From an uncultured Oscillibacter sp. (GTDB taxonomy: Bacteria > Bacillota_A > Clostridia > Oscillospirales > Oscillospiraceae), in assembly GCA_951800675.1 (NCBI GenBank), contig CATOKC010000006.1, forward strand, positions 1-45,883: a stretch of 45,883 nucleotides of DNA, read 5' to 3'. Position numbers and translations under genes: made by a program. Below, one piece after another: positions 8,100 through 16,947 of the stretch. The stretch's first letter is position 1. Each line of letters opens with the position of its first letter. Under the pieces are notes generated by a model. That model made no database searches. It had not been told where the DNA came from and worked only from the letters and a program-made list of their open reading frames with translations.

Positions 8100-8462
8100 T
8101 TAGACCTCCGGATTCCAGCTGCTCTTCTCGCCCTCGGACTCCTTCTTTTCCTCTTCCTTCTTGGCGGGCTTCTTTTCTTCCTTCCTCTCTTCCGGCTGCT
8201 CACCGCTCTGGACGCCCACGGAGCTGACGGCCCACTTGGTCAGCTCCATGCGGACCCGGTCATCGCTGGTTTCGATCACAATGGTGTCTTTGCTGACGGA
8301 GACAATCTTGCCGATGATGCCTCCGATAGAGGTGATAACATCACCCTTTTTCAAGCTGTCTCGCATTTCCTGCGCTTTTTTCTTCCGCTTATTCTCCGGG
8401 CGGATCATCAGGAAATACATGATCGCCAGCATGACGACCAACATGAGAATTGTGTAATCCAT
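8100..8462 (-). CDS. yajC: Preprotein translocase accessory subunit YajC
   Basis: YajC is a small inner-membrane partner of the SecDF-SecYEG translocase. The 120-residue protein has one N-terminal membrane segment (about residues 3-19), the family motif YFLMIRPENKRKKKAQEM, then the soluble domain with LKKGDVITSIGGIIGKIVSV and DDRVRMELTKWAVSSV. The tail from about residue 85 is a highly charged Lys/Glu stretch. It has its own promoter at 8511-8538. secD and secF are not in the window. Confidence 0.95.
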   Translation of the reverse strand: MDYTILMLVVMLAIMYFLMIRPENKRKKKAQEMRDSLKKGDVITSIGGIIGKIVSVSKDTIVIETSDDRVRMELTKWAVSSVGVQSGEQPEERKEEKKPAKKEEEKKESEGEKSSWNPEV

Positions 8463-8510
8463 TGAGTGCTTCCTTCCTTTTGTGTAATCAGGTGTAATCA
8501 GAATATATCT

Positions 8511-8538
8511 ATTATACCAGATACTGAGAGTTTTGCAA
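8511..8538 (-). promoter_or_regulatory. Promoter of yajC
   Basis: Minus-strand TTGCAA and TATAAT separated by 16 bases, about 50 bases before the yajC ATG. The leader between them holds a short direct repeat of TGTAATCAG. Confidence 0.7.
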
Positions 8539-8602
8539 GCCTTTTCTTCGGGAGATTTCCTATTTCTTCCACCACCCTTCCAAAGAACGCCAGAGTGAAC
8601 CG

Positions 8603-8631
8603 TTTACAAGAGCCTCCTCCACTGCTATAAT
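8603..8631 (+). promoter_or_regulatory. Promoter of the GNAT gene
   Basis: TTTACA and TATAAT separated by 17 bases, followed by a leader of about 27 bases and the GGAGGTG ribosome-binding site of the gene starting at 8665. Confidence 0.75.
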
Positions 8632-8664
8632 GAGCGTTAAATTCTTTATTTGGAGGTGTGCCCC

Positions 8665-9183
8665 ATGTGTTCTTTCATCCTGAGACCCTGGCAACTGACG
8701 GACGCGGAGCCCATTGCCGCAGCGGCCAATAATCCAAGCATTGCGGCGAACCTGCGAAACGTGTTCCCTTCTCCCTATACTTTGGCGGATGCGGAGTGGT
8801 TTGTAGGAGATTGTATTGCCCAAGGCGAGGCCCGGCAGCTTATGCGGACCATTGTGATAGATGGAACAGCCGCCGGTAGCATCAGTATCTCCGTCAAGGA
8901 CGACGTGTACGAAAAATCCGCCGAACTAGGCTACTGGCTGGCGGAAAAATACTGGGGCAAAGGCATTATGACGAAGGCGGTGCGGCTCATCTGTCGGGAA
9001 ACCTTTGACCGCTTTGACATCCTCCGTGTGTTCGCGGAGCCTTTTGCAGAGAACGTAGGCTCCCGCCGGGTACTGGAAAAGGCGGGGTTCACCTGTGAGG
9101 GCATCATGCGAAATGGCGTCTATAAAAACGGGCGGGCGCAGTCCTATTGCATGTACGCTCTTTTGCGGGAGGAGCTGGAATAA
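8665..9183 (+). CDS. GNAT acetyltransferase, RimJ/RimL type
   Basis: A 172-residue cytosolic N-acetyltransferase with the Acetyltransf_3 layout: FILRPWQLTDAEPIAAAANN at the start, a central ISVKDDVYEKSAELGYWLA beta region, the acetyl-CoA loop around KYWGKGIMTKAV and the C-terminal N..S.RVLEKAGF signature, all as in RimJ/RimL-like enzymes. The substrate cannot be told from sequence. The ATG at 8665 follows GGAGG by a suitable distance; the frame is also open from a TTG at 8650. It appears to be a single-gene transcript. Confidence 0.9.
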   Translation: MCSFILRPWQLTDAEPIAAAANNPSIAANLRNVFPSPYTLADAEWFVGDCIAQGEARQLMRTIVIDGTAAGSISISVKDDVYEKSAELGYWLAEKYWGKGIMTKAVRLICRETFDRFDILRVFAEPFAENVGSRRVLEKAGFTCEGIMRNGVYKNGRAQSYCMYALLREELE

Positions 9184-9273
9184 GCCCCTCTCTTTCACCT
9201 CCCGGGCGGCGGCGCATACACTGGATTGAAAGGACTTTGTTCCTTCGCCAGTTACTTATTAGGAGGTATTGCA

Positions 9274-10107
9274 ATGCCCGAGAAAGTCATGCCCGGTCCC
9301 GTGGAGGACCTCAGCGGCATCCGAGAGGCAGTTTGCATTCATACACGGAAAGTGTACGATTCTTGCCGAGACAAGGACTGCATCGAGGACCTGCGTTTCT
9401 ATCCCAAGCTTCAGTATGTGGACGTCATCAACCGCGCCCTGTCCGTCAAGGGCGGCAGCGCGAAACTGCTCTACGTCTATGTCGATGTGGAGCCCGTCAG
9501 CTTTAATCGGGGCTTCTATACCGTCGACATGCGCTTTTTCTACTCCGTCACGCTCCAGGCTTATCTGAGCTGCCCCGCCCCTGTTACCGTAGAGGGCCTT
9601 TGTGTCTTTGACAAACGGGCCATTCTCTTTGGCAGCGAGGGGAATGCCAAGATTTTCTCCTCCGAGCTTCGCACCGGCGAGCCGGATCTCCAGCTTACCA
9701 GCCGTTCCAACCTGCCCGTAGCTGTGGTAGAGGCCGTGGACCCCATCGTCCTGGATGCCCGAATCATGGATTGCTGCGGCAAGCGGGACTGCGACTGCGA
9801 GCTCTGCGAGGTGCCCTCCTTTGTCAATAGCTGCTTTGACGGAGAGCTCTCCAGCGGCGACGACAGCCGCCGTATCTACGTCACTCTGGGCCAGTTCTCC
9901 ATCGTCCGCCTGGAACGGGACTCCCAGCTCCTGGTGCCTGTGTACGACTACTGCATGCCCGATAGGGAGTGCTCCTGCGGAAGCGGGACCGAGGACCCCT
10001 GCGGCATCTTCCGCAACATCGCCTTCCCGGTGGGCGAGTTCTTCCCGCCCAACACGGTGCGGCTTCCCGAAAACTACGAGGAGTGCTGCTGCGCCTGCCG
10101 CAAGTAA
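9274..10107 (+). CDS. Cysteine-rich conserved protein, unknown function
   Basis: A 277-residue protein that I cannot assign to a named family. It has no signal peptide or membrane segment and contains about 19 cysteines, clustered in MDCCGKRDCDCELCEV (about residues 165-180), DRECSCGSGTEDPC and the C-terminal EECCCACRK. Clusters spaced like these suggest metal binding or disulfide cross-linking, as in spore-coat-type proteins, but that is inference. AGGAGG seven bases before the ATG at 9274 sets the start. The gene stands alone, follows the GNAT gene by 90 bases and ends in a strong bidirectional terminator. Confidence 0.75.
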   Translation: MPEKVMPGPVEDLSGIREAVCIHTRKVYDSCRDKDCIEDLRFYPKLQYVDVINRALSVKGGSAKLLYVYVDVEPVSFNRGFYTVDMRFFYSVTLQAYLSCPAPVTVEGLCVFDKRAILFGSEGNAKIFSSELRTGEPDLQLTSRSNLPVAVVEAVDPIVLDARIMDCCGKRDCDCELCEVPSFVNSCFDGELSSGDDSRRIYVTLGQFSIVRLERDSQLLVPVYDYCMPDRECSCGSGTEDPCGIFRNIAFPVGEFFPPNTVRLPENYEECCCACRK

Positions 10108-10112
10108 AAAGA

Positions 10113-10142
10113 AAGGACCGCCCCATTCTCGGGGCGGTCCTT
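10113..10142. terminator. Bidirectional terminator
   Basis: A perfect 12-bp stem (AAGGACCGCCCC with its complement) around a six-base loop, lying between convergent genes. A-rich and T-rich flanks would serve the cysteine-rich gene on plus and the DUF3048 gene on minus. Confidence 0.85.
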
Positions 10143-10146
10143 CCGC

Positions 10147-11232
10147 TTATTCATATTCTACCGTACTAGTCTTGGCGCTGAGGATGCAGACATAGCTGTT
10201 TCCCTTTCCAAGAGCCAGCGACCGGCCGTCCTCCTGCGTGTAGGCAAAAGCGCTGTTTCGGTCCTTCCGACTCCATTGGATGGGAACGGTTTTGCCTCCG
10301 CAGAAGAAGAGGCCCTCCCCCTCCCCGGTAGGCTGAACGCGGAGACGGCCCACGTCGTCCAGAACTGTGGTGGAGGTTTTCAGCACCAGCACATTGGTGG
10401 CGCTGACCTGGCTGCCGGTACTGCCGTCCACGTGCTCCTCACCATACTGGCCCACCAGGTATTTCCCAGTAGCTGCGTCATAGTCAAAGGTCCCGGTTTT
10501 ATAGCCGGAGAAGCGGACCTTGATGTGCTCTGCCGTCTCTCCTGCCGCCGGTGTCCCGTCCTCTGTGAACGCTTGGAGATAATTCCACTTATCTGCGTGT
10601 ACCGTCTCAATCTTTCACTGGTCCAAATACGCCAGAATCTTTTCCCCGGAGGTAATCAAGCTGTGCTCATAGCCGTTGTTCCGCCTCCGGTCCGGGTCCC
10701 GCCAGAAAATCTGGGCGTCGTCTCCGCCCCGAACGCCGTCCATGTGGTCTACCTTCCAGCTCCGCAGGTTGGAATACGCCTCTTGGCTGCCTCCGGCGTG
10801 AATGTATACCGCGTCGTGTCCCAGGGCCAGCTCTACGAAATAGGGCCGGGCGGACCGGACGCTTCCCAGAATATCCACGCCCTCTACCGTCTGGTAAAGG
10901 CACATCATCCGGGTGATGCCCCCCTCCACAGGGACCTCGTAAATGATATCCGCCTGTGAAATGCCCAACTGGGGCTGGGCCGCTTTCAGGTTGTTCAGCA
11001 TGACAGCCATAGGCCGCAGGTTCTCATACTCCGGCTCCATGGGAAGGCCCGTCAGCGGGTTGATTCCCGCCGGGACATCGGGCTCCGGGTCTGGCTCTGG
11101 CTCTGGGGGCGGGGCCGGATACTCGTTCTCCACAGGCGGGGGAAGCGGTTCCTCCTCCGTATTCCCTCCACAGCCCGCCAGGGCTAAAAGCATCCATGCC
11201 GCCAGTAAGATCGCCAGCGTCCGTTTTTTCAT
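10147..11232 (-). pseudogene. DUF3048 (YerB-like) lipoprotein gene with in-frame TGA
   Basis: The minus-strand product begins MKKRTLAILLAAWMLLALAG with lipobox LAGC, a proline/glutamate spacer (PEPEPDPEPD), then the DUF3048 domain (INPLTGLP, VMLNNLKAAQPQ, SVRSARPYF, YIHAGGS). A TGA at 10615-10617 stops the frame after ILAYLDQ, and the same frame resumes at once with KIETVHADKWNYLQAFTEDG and runs to a natural stop at 10147 through the DUF3048 C-terminal part (VRFSGYKTGTFDYD). No frameshift is involved; a single TGG-to-TGA change would explain it. Intact family members are about 330-360 residues, as the sum would be. It could be a true nonsense mutation, a sequencing error or, less likely, readthrough. 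Confidence 0.8.
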
Positions 11233-11333
11233 CTCGCCGCCGCCTTTCATGTTTTAAGCTGTCCCTATGATACCAATGTCCAGGGAAACCGTCAAGGCAA
11301 TTTTCGACAAATTTCCAGAATCGCTTCCCGGGC

Positions 11334-11362
11334 TTGTGTTTTTCGCCTCGGCGGGGTATAAT
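11334..11362 (+). promoter_or_regulatory. Promoter of the DUF4364 gene
   Basis: TTGTGT and TATAAT separated by 17 bases, about 50 bases before the ATG at 11412. Confidence 0.6.
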
Positions 11363-11411
11363 GAACAAGAAATCCATTGGGGAACGAACGCCGGAGAGGA
11401 GGACAAATCTC

Positions 11412-11936
11412 ATGCCGGGCTTTATTCAGGACAAGCTGGAAATTAAATTTCTCATTCTCTACATCGCCGCTAGGGTGCGGGAGCCAGTGCCCTTCGACAC
11501 CATTTTGGACCTGACCCTCTGCGACGATGCCATTGACTATTTCGACTTCTCCGACTGCCTGGCCGACCTGGTTCGCACGGAGCACTTGACCCTGGACCAA
11601 AACGGTCTCTATGCCCTCACGGACAAGGGTCGCCGGAATGGCGCCACCTGTGAATCCAGCCTTCCCTATTCCGTCCGGCAGCGCTGTGACAAAAACCTGG
11701 AGGATTGGAACCGGAAGCTCCTCCGCCAGCGACAGGTGAAAGCCTCTGTGGAGCAGCGGCCAAACGGCACCTACACGGTGCGCCTCCAGCTGACCGACGA
11801 TAAGGGCGGCGTTATGGATCTTAAGCTGATGATGGTGGATCAGGCCCAAGCCAAGGCGGCGGCCAAGCGCTTTCAGGAAGCGCCGGAGAAGCTGTACGGC
11901 CAGATCATCCAGTTGCTTTTCTCTGGGAACCCATGA
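11412..11936 (+). CDS. DUF4364 family protein
   Basis: A 174-residue cytosolic protein of the clostridial DUF4364 family. The first 75 residues (GFIQDKLEIKFLILYIAARV, LALTDKG-type end) look like a winged-helix domain of the kind used by small transcription regulators, and the second half is beta-rich with charged helices. Function is unknown; a DNA-binding role is inference from the fold. The ATG at 11412 follows GGAGG. The frame also opens further upstream, but that would overlap the promoter. It ends at a perfect terminator shared with dnaE. Confidence 0.8.
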   Translation: MPGFIQDKLEIKFLILYIAARVREPVPFDTILDLTLCDDAIDYFDFSDCLADLVRTEHLTLDQNGLYALTDKGRRNGATCESSLPYSVRQRCDKNLEDWNRKLLRQRQVKASVEQRPNGTYTVRLQLTDDKGGVMDLKLMMVDQAQAKAAAKRFQEAPEKLYGQIIQLLFSGNP

Positions 11937-11940
11937 AAAA

Positions 11941-11967
11941 CGCGGGTACGGAGCTTCCGTACCCGCG
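11941..11967. terminator. Bidirectional terminator between DUF4364 gene and dnaE
   Basis: A perfect 12-bp stem CGCGGGTACGGA with its complement and a three-base loop, flanked by A and T runs, between converging genes. It also ends the long hprK-dnaE operon on the minus strand. Confidence 0.85.
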
Positions 11968-11971
11968 CTGT

Positions 11972-14900
11972 TTATTTGACCGCCACATTTTCCTCTCCCA
12001 GGGTTTCCCGGGCTTCCTCCAACAAAGCCTTGTGGAGCAGCGCCCGAGTGCCATAGACCTTCCGGGTATCCGCCATGACCATTTTCACCTGGGTATCCCC
12101 TGGGAACATGGTAAACACCAGTTTCATGTGCCGGAGCGACGGATGGTCCAGAGAGGGAAATTTCAGATACAAGGTCTCCCCCTTCACCAGCTTGTTGTCC
12201 TGAGCGGCCGGCGGCTGGGCCGGCATCCCTCCCTCTGCTGTCTCCAGGGGGTAGGCGGAGTCGCACATGAGCTGAGGGGCCTTTTCGTCTCGGACAGACA
12301 GCTTTCCCTTCACCACCACGGCCTGATTCTCCCGGAGGTAGGGGCCGCAGATATCCAGCGTCCGGCTAAAGCACAGCATTTCAATAGACCCGGTTTCATC
12401 CTCCACCACTACATAGGCCATGAGGCTGTTGTTTTTGGTGGTCTTGGTCTTGCTGGAGGTCACCACCCCCGCCAAGGTCAGATACTGCCCGTCAGCAAAG
12501 CGGCTGGGGCCGTTTTCCTGGGCGAAGTCCTCCAGCACCTTTCCGATCTGGGGAACCCGCAGCCGCCTCACAATGTCCCGGTAGGCGTCCATCGGGTGCC
12601 CGGAGAGATAAAGCCCCGTGGTCTCCTTCTCCATGGTCATCCGCTCCTGGGCGGTGAATTCCGGAATATCCGGCAGATGAACCTCTTCCGTCCTTCGAAC
12701 GGCGGACGCGGCAGACATGCCGAAGAAATCCAGCTGTCCCTCCAGATTCTGCCTCTGACGAGACGCCGCGGCATCCAGCACCTTCTCATAGACCCGAATC
12801 AGCTGAGCCCGCCGGGCTCCGGTCCCATCGAAGGCACCGGCCCGGATCAGGTTTTCCAGGGCCCGCTTATTCATATCGCTGCCCGCCATCCGGCGGCAGA
12901 AGTCGTGAAGAGAGACAAAGGGCCCGGACTCCTCCCGCTCCTTCATGACGGCCTGAATAAAGCCCCGGCCGATATTCTTAATCGCCACCAGCCCGAATCG
13001 GATGCCGCCCTCCTCCACGGTAAAGCGGTCCAAGGAGCGGTTGATGTCCGGCGGAAGCAGGGCGATGCCGCAGTCCCGGCATTCATTGATATAGCCCGCC
13101 ACCTTGTCGGAGTTATCTAGCACAGAGGTCAGCAGGGCCGCCATGTACTCCCGGGTGTAATGACATTTGAAATACGCCGTCTGATAGGCTACCACGGCGT
13201 AGCTGACCGCGTGGGCCTTGTTGAAGGCGTAGTTTGCGAAATCGTAGATTTCCTGGTAAATGGCTTCCGCCGTGGCCTCTGGGATACCGTTTGCCACGCA
13301 ACCGGAGATGTTCCGCTCCGGGTCACCATGGAGGAACGCCTCTCGCTCCTTTTCAATGTCCTTGGCCTTTTTTTTGCTCATGGCCCGGCGTACCATGTCC
13401 GCCTGCCCCAGCGAGTAGCCCGCCAAGTCCTGAAAAATCTTGATAACCTGCTCCTGGTAGACAATGCAGCCATAGGTAACGGCCAGAATGGGCTCTAAGG
13501 AAGGATGGCGGTACTTGATAAGCGAGGGGTCCTGCTTGCAGGCAATAAACCGGGGAATAGAATCCATGGGTCCCGGACGGTACAGGGCGATGATGGCGGT
13601 GATGTCCTCAATGTTCTGGGGCTTCAGCCCCACGCAGACTCCCGTCATGCCGGTGGACTCCATCTGGAACACGCCGGAGGTTTTCCCCGCCGCCAGCATC
13701 TCATAGGTCTCCTGGTCTCCCTCTGGAATGTCCTCCAGTCGGAAATCCGGCTGCTGCTGCCGGAGAAGCTGTACCGCGTCCTCCAGCACCGTCAGGTTCC
13801 GCAGGGCCAGAAAGTCCATTTTAAGAAGCCCCAGCTCCTCCAGCGTCACCATACCGTACTGGCAGACCACGATGTCGTCATTCTTCGCAAGAGGCACGTA
13901 CTCGTAGACAGGCCGTTTCGTAATGACCACCCCGGCGGCATGGGTGGAGGCATTCCGAGGCATGCCCTCCAGCATCTGGGCGGTGTCGATAAGCCGCCTC
14001 ACCCGCTCGTCGCTGTTGTACAGGTCGCTGAGGGATTTCGTCAGCCGCAGGGCATCCGACAGGGTAATATGGGCCCCGGGGGCGTTGGGAATCTGCTTGG
14101 CGATCTGGTCCACCTCGGCATAGGGCAGGTTCATCACCCGGCCCACGTCTCGCACCACGCCCCGGGCGGCCATGGTGCCGAAGGTGACGATCTGGGCCAC
14201 GTGATCCTCGCCGTACTTCCGGCGGACGTACTCGATGACCTCCCCTCTTCGGGTGTCGCCAAAATCCATGTCGATATCCGGCATGCTCACCCGCTCCGGG
14301 TTCAGGAAACGCTCGAAGTATAACCCATACTTCACCGGGTCTATGTCCGTGATGTAGAGGCAGTAGCTGACCATGGACCCCGCCGCGCTGCCCCGGCCCG
14401 GTCCCACGGGGATGCCCACGCTCCGGGCGTAGCGAACGAAGTCGGAAACGATGAGAAAGTAGTCCGTGAAGCCCATCTTCTCAATCATGTCCTGCTCATA
14501 CCGGAGCTGTTCCCGGTGGGCCCCATTGTCCCCGTAGCGGGCTTGGTAGCCCTCGTCGCAGAGCTTTTTTAAATAAGAGAAGCTGTCATAGCCCGGGGGC
14601 AGCTGAAACTCCGGCAGGTGGTACTTGCCAAAGGTGAAGTCCATACCGCACATGTCCGCCACCTTCGCTGTGTTCTCCAGGGCTCCCTCAAATTCGGAGA
14701 ACAGCTCCGCCATTTCCGCCTCGCTGCGGAGGTAGAAATTCCGGGGTTCATAGCGCATCCGATTTTCGTCGTCCAGGATTTTTCCCGTCTGGATGCACAA
14801 AAGCACGTCGTGGGCCTCCGCATCCTCCTTTCGGAGATAGTGTGCGTCGTTGGTACAGACCATGGGAAGGCCCGTCTCCTCATGAATCCGGAGAATCCCC

Positions 14901-15466
14901 CGGTTTACCACCGCCTGGTCCCGGATACCGTGGTCCTGAACTTCCAGATAGAAGTGGTCCGGCCCGAAGAGCTCCGCCATCTCCAAGGCGTAGCGCTTGG
15001 CATTTTCATATTCCCCGTTCCGCAGCCGCCGGGGAATTTCTCCCGCCAAGCAGGCGGAGAGGGCCACTAAGCCCCGACTGTGCTCCCGCAGGAGCTCTAA
15101 GTCAATCCGGGGCTTGATGTAAAAACCCTCGGTCCAAGCCATGGAGACCATATAGGAAAGGTTCCGGTAGCCCTCCTCATTTTCACAAAGAAGCACCAGA
15201 TGGCGGCTCTCGGAATCGAACTCGTGAACCTTGTCGGTGAGGCGGCGGCCCTCCGCCGTGACATAGACCTCACAGCCAATAATGGGCTTTATGCCCTCCG
15301 CCTTGCAGGCACGGTAAAAGTCCACCGCGCCGTACATAACCCCGTGGTCTGTGATGGCGCAGGCATTCTGCCCCATTTCCTTCACGATTTTCGGTAAGTC
15401 CCGGATGCGGCACGCGCCGTCCAGCAGACTGTATTCCGTGTGAACGTGCAGGTGGACGAAGGACAT
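11972..15466 (-). CDS. dnaE: DNA polymerase III subunit alpha DnaE
   Basis: DnaE is the replicative DNA polymerase alpha subunit of the C family. The 1164-residue protein has an N-terminal PHP domain (FVHLHVHTEYSLLDGA, ITDHGVMYG), the polymerase palm with GPGRGSAAGSMV and the catalytic PDIDMDFG motif (near residues 395-402), the fingers/beta-binding region, tandem helix-hairpin-helix motifs, and an OB-fold near the C-terminus (LTLAGVVTSSKTKTTKNN). It lacks the internal 3'-5' exonuclease of PolC, so it is DnaE. It is the last gene of the hprK operon, 20 bases after the DUF3788 gene, and ends at a terminator. Confidence 0.98.
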   Translation of the reverse strand: MSFVHLHVHTEYSLLDGACRIRDLPKIVKEMGQNACAITDHGVMYGAVDFYRACKAEGIKPIIGCEVYVTAEGRRLTDKVHEFDSESRHLVLLCENEEGYRNLSYMVSMAWTEGFYIKPRIDLELLREHSRGLVALSACLAGEIPRRLRNGEYENAKRYALEMAELFGPDHFYLEVQDHGIRDQAVVNRGILRIHEETGLPMVCTNDAHYLRKEDAEAHDVLLCIQTGKILDDENRMRYEPRNFYLRSEAEMAELFSEFEGALENTAKVADMCGMDFTFGKYHLPEFQLPPGYDSFSYLKKLCDEGYQARYGDNGAHREQLRYEQDMIEKMGFTDYFLIVSDFVRYARSVGIPVGPGRGSAAGSMVSYCLYITDIDPVKYGLYFERFLNPERVSMPDIDMDFGDTRRGEVIEYVRRKYGEDHVAQIVTFGTMAARGVVRDVGRVMNLPYAEVDQIAKQIPNAPGAHITLSDALRLTKSLSDLYNSDERVRRLIDTAQMLEGMPRNASTHAAGVVITKRPVYEYVPLAKNDDIVVCQYGMVTLEELGLLKMDFLALRNLTVLEDAVQLLRQQQPDFRLEDIPEGDQETYEMLAAGKTSGVFQMESTGMTGVCVGLKPQNIEDITAIIALYRPGPMDSIPRFIACKQDPSLIKYRHPSLEPILAVTYGCIVYQEQVIKIFQDLAGYSLGQADMVRRAMSKKKAKDIEKEREAFLHGDPERNISGCVANGIPEATAEAIYQEIYDFANYAFNKAHAVSYAVVAYQTAYFKCHYTREYMAALLTSVLDNSDKVAGYINECRDCGIALLPPDINRSLDRFTVEEGGIRFGLVAIKNIGRGFIQAVMKEREESGPFVSLHDFCRRMAGSDMNKRALENLIRAGAFDGTGARRAQLIRVYEKVLDAAASRQRQNLEGQLDFFGMSAASAVRRTEEVHLPDIPEFTAQERMTMEKETTGLYLSGHPMDAYRDIVRRLRVPQIGKVLEDFAQENGPSRFADGQYLTLAGVVTSSKTKTTKNNSLMAYVVVEDETGSIEMLCFSRTLDICGPYLRENQAVVVKGKLSVRDEKAPQLMCDSAYPLETAEGGMPAQPPAAQDNKLVKGETLYLKFPSLDHPSLRHMKLVFTMFPGDTQVKMVMADTRKVYGTRALLHKALLEEARETLGEENVAVK

Positions 15467-15486
15467 AGCGGCTCCCCCTTTCTCTC

Positions 15487-15933
15487 TTATCGGTTTATCG
15501 GCCTCGCCCGAAGGGCCAGCAGGGCCTTGATATCCTCCAGAAGCTCCGGGGAGGTCAAATCCAGCATCAGCCAGCGCCCCATTTTCGAGGAAGCCGTGTT
15601 TTGATACAGGATCCGGGTGGCTTCCGTGCAGGTCAAAAGGATCCCCTCCGCCGCGGCCTCGTCCTTAGGCGAGACGGAAACCATCGCCGTTACATAGCCC
15701 GGACGAAGGTACACGGTGGTCAGGGCCTTGCTCCCCTTTTTGAATTTCACATTCCATCCCGGCTCCAGGCCGCAGCGGCTGTAGTCCATCCGGGGTTCCG
15801 CGCCGTAAGCGTCTTTCAAATACTGCCGGAGCTCCGGCCAGAGAGGGTTGTCCGCATAGCGGTCAAGCTCCTCCATAGAAGGCTGCCGGTCCATGGGAAA
15901 CAGTTGGGTCCATTTCTTCACGTCAGATTGCAT
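15487..15933 (-). CDS. DUF3788 family protein
   Basis: A 148-residue cytosolic protein of the DUF3788 family, recognised by the pattern of NPLWPELRQYL, SRCGLEPGWNVKFKKGSKAL and the following TVYLRP beta strand. Members of this family are small proteins of unknown function, common in clostridia. It lies between whiA and dnaE on the same strand; cotranscription is likely but no functional link is implied. Confidence 0.78.
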   Translation of the reverse strand: MQSDVKKWTQLFPMDRQPSMEELDRYADNPLWPELRQYLKDAYGAEPRMDYSRCGLEPGWNVKFKKGSKALTTVYLRPGYVTAMVSVSPKDEAAAEGILLTCTEATRILYQNTASSKMGRWLMLDLTSPELLEDIKALLALRARPINR

Positions 15934-15997
15934 TTGCAGTTCTCCTTATTCACTCGTCCAAGTTCCCGCTAACTGCCGCCATTGTCCTGGTGGTCAC

Positions 15998-16903
15998 CTA
16001 CACTCCCTGTGCCAGCTCCACCAGCTTCCGCAGCCGGTGATTCAGGCAGGATTTTGTCACCGGCGGGTCAAAGGTCTCCGCCAGCTCCGACAGGCTCAGC
16101 TCCGGGTGCGCCAAGCGCAGGGCCGCCGTCTCCCGAAGCTTGTCCGGCAAATCCTGAAGCCGGCCCGCCGCCTCCAGCTTTCGGATGGCCGCCCCTTGGC
16201 TTTGCGCGGCCTCTACCGCCTTATCCAAGTTGGCGCTGTCGCAATTCAGCCGCCGGTTCACGCTGTTGCGGATGCCCTTTTCCACTTTGGTGGACATGAT
16301 CCGCATGGCAGCCGCCGGTGCGCCGATGAGGGTGAGGAAGTCCTCAACCTGGTCGCTCTGCTTAAAATAGATCACGGCGCTTCCATTCCGAGTCAGGCTT
16401 TTGGGCGGATACCCGCTCTCCCGGAGCAGCACCTCCAGCTCTCGGCTGGCTTGAAGATGGGAACTGGTCAGCTCTAAATGGTAACGCTTGGAGGGGTCCG
16501 TAATGCTTCCCCCAGCAAAAAAGCACCCCCGGAAAAAGGAAGCCCGGCAGCACTCCTCCTCCACCATAGCGAAGTTGACGTGGAGGGCCAGACTCTGCCG
16601 GGGATCGTAACCCAGACGATCAATGATGCAGTCCAGTTTTTCCCGTTCTGTAATCTGGAAAACCATCTTTCCCCCCTCTGCCCGCTCTGGGTCCGGCTGA
16701 CGGTCAAACCGGAGGTCGAAAGCACGCTGAAACAGCCGGGGCAGCCGGGCGACAAAATTGGGGTTTCCTGTAATAATTCGGACCTCAGAGGAACTGAAGG
16801 TGTGACAGTAAAGCAGAATTCCGTAAGCCTCCGCCAAGGCGCAGCAACGTCTTTGAACCGGCAGCTTACAAAGCTCATTTTTCGTATCAAAGGAAAAGGA
16901 CAC
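15998..16903 (-). CDS. whiA: DNA-binding regulator WhiA
   Basis: WhiA is a conserved Gram-positive DNA-binding protein (sporulation regulator in Streptomyces; linked to cell division, chromosome segregation and metabolism in Bacillus). The 301-residue protein has the degenerate LAGLIDADG-homing-endonuclease-like N-terminal domain (FRGCFFAGGSITDPSKRYHL near residues 125-144) and the C-terminal helix-turn-helix (LSLSELAETFDPPVTKSCLN). It follows yvcK and rapZ in the widespread rapZ-yvcK-whiA cluster, whose conserved order supports the identification. Confidence 0.97.
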   Translation of the reverse strand: MSFSFDTKNELCKLPVQRRCCALAEAYGILLYCHTFSSSEVRIITGNPNFVARLPRLFQRAFDLRFDRQPDPERAEGGKMVFQITEREKLDCIIDRLGYDPRQSLALHVNFAMVEEECCRASFFRGCFFAGGSITDPSKRYHLELTSSHLQASRELEVLLRESGYPPKSLTRNGSAVIYFKQSDQVEDFLTLIGAPAAAMRIMSTKVEKGIRNSVNRRLNCDSANLDKAVEAAQSQGAAIRKLEAAGRLQDLPDKLRETAALRLAHPELSLSELAETFDPPVTKSCLNHRLRKLVELAQGV

Positions 16904-16947
16904 CGCTCAAACCTCCTTGCCCGCAATGGATGTAAAGGATTTTTAGA

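Noticed and set aside
10615..10617. TGA as a selenocysteine codon in the DUF3048 gene
   Set aside because: No SECIS-like hairpin was seen just downstream, and DUF3048 is not a known selenoprotein family. A TGG-to-TGA change is simpler.
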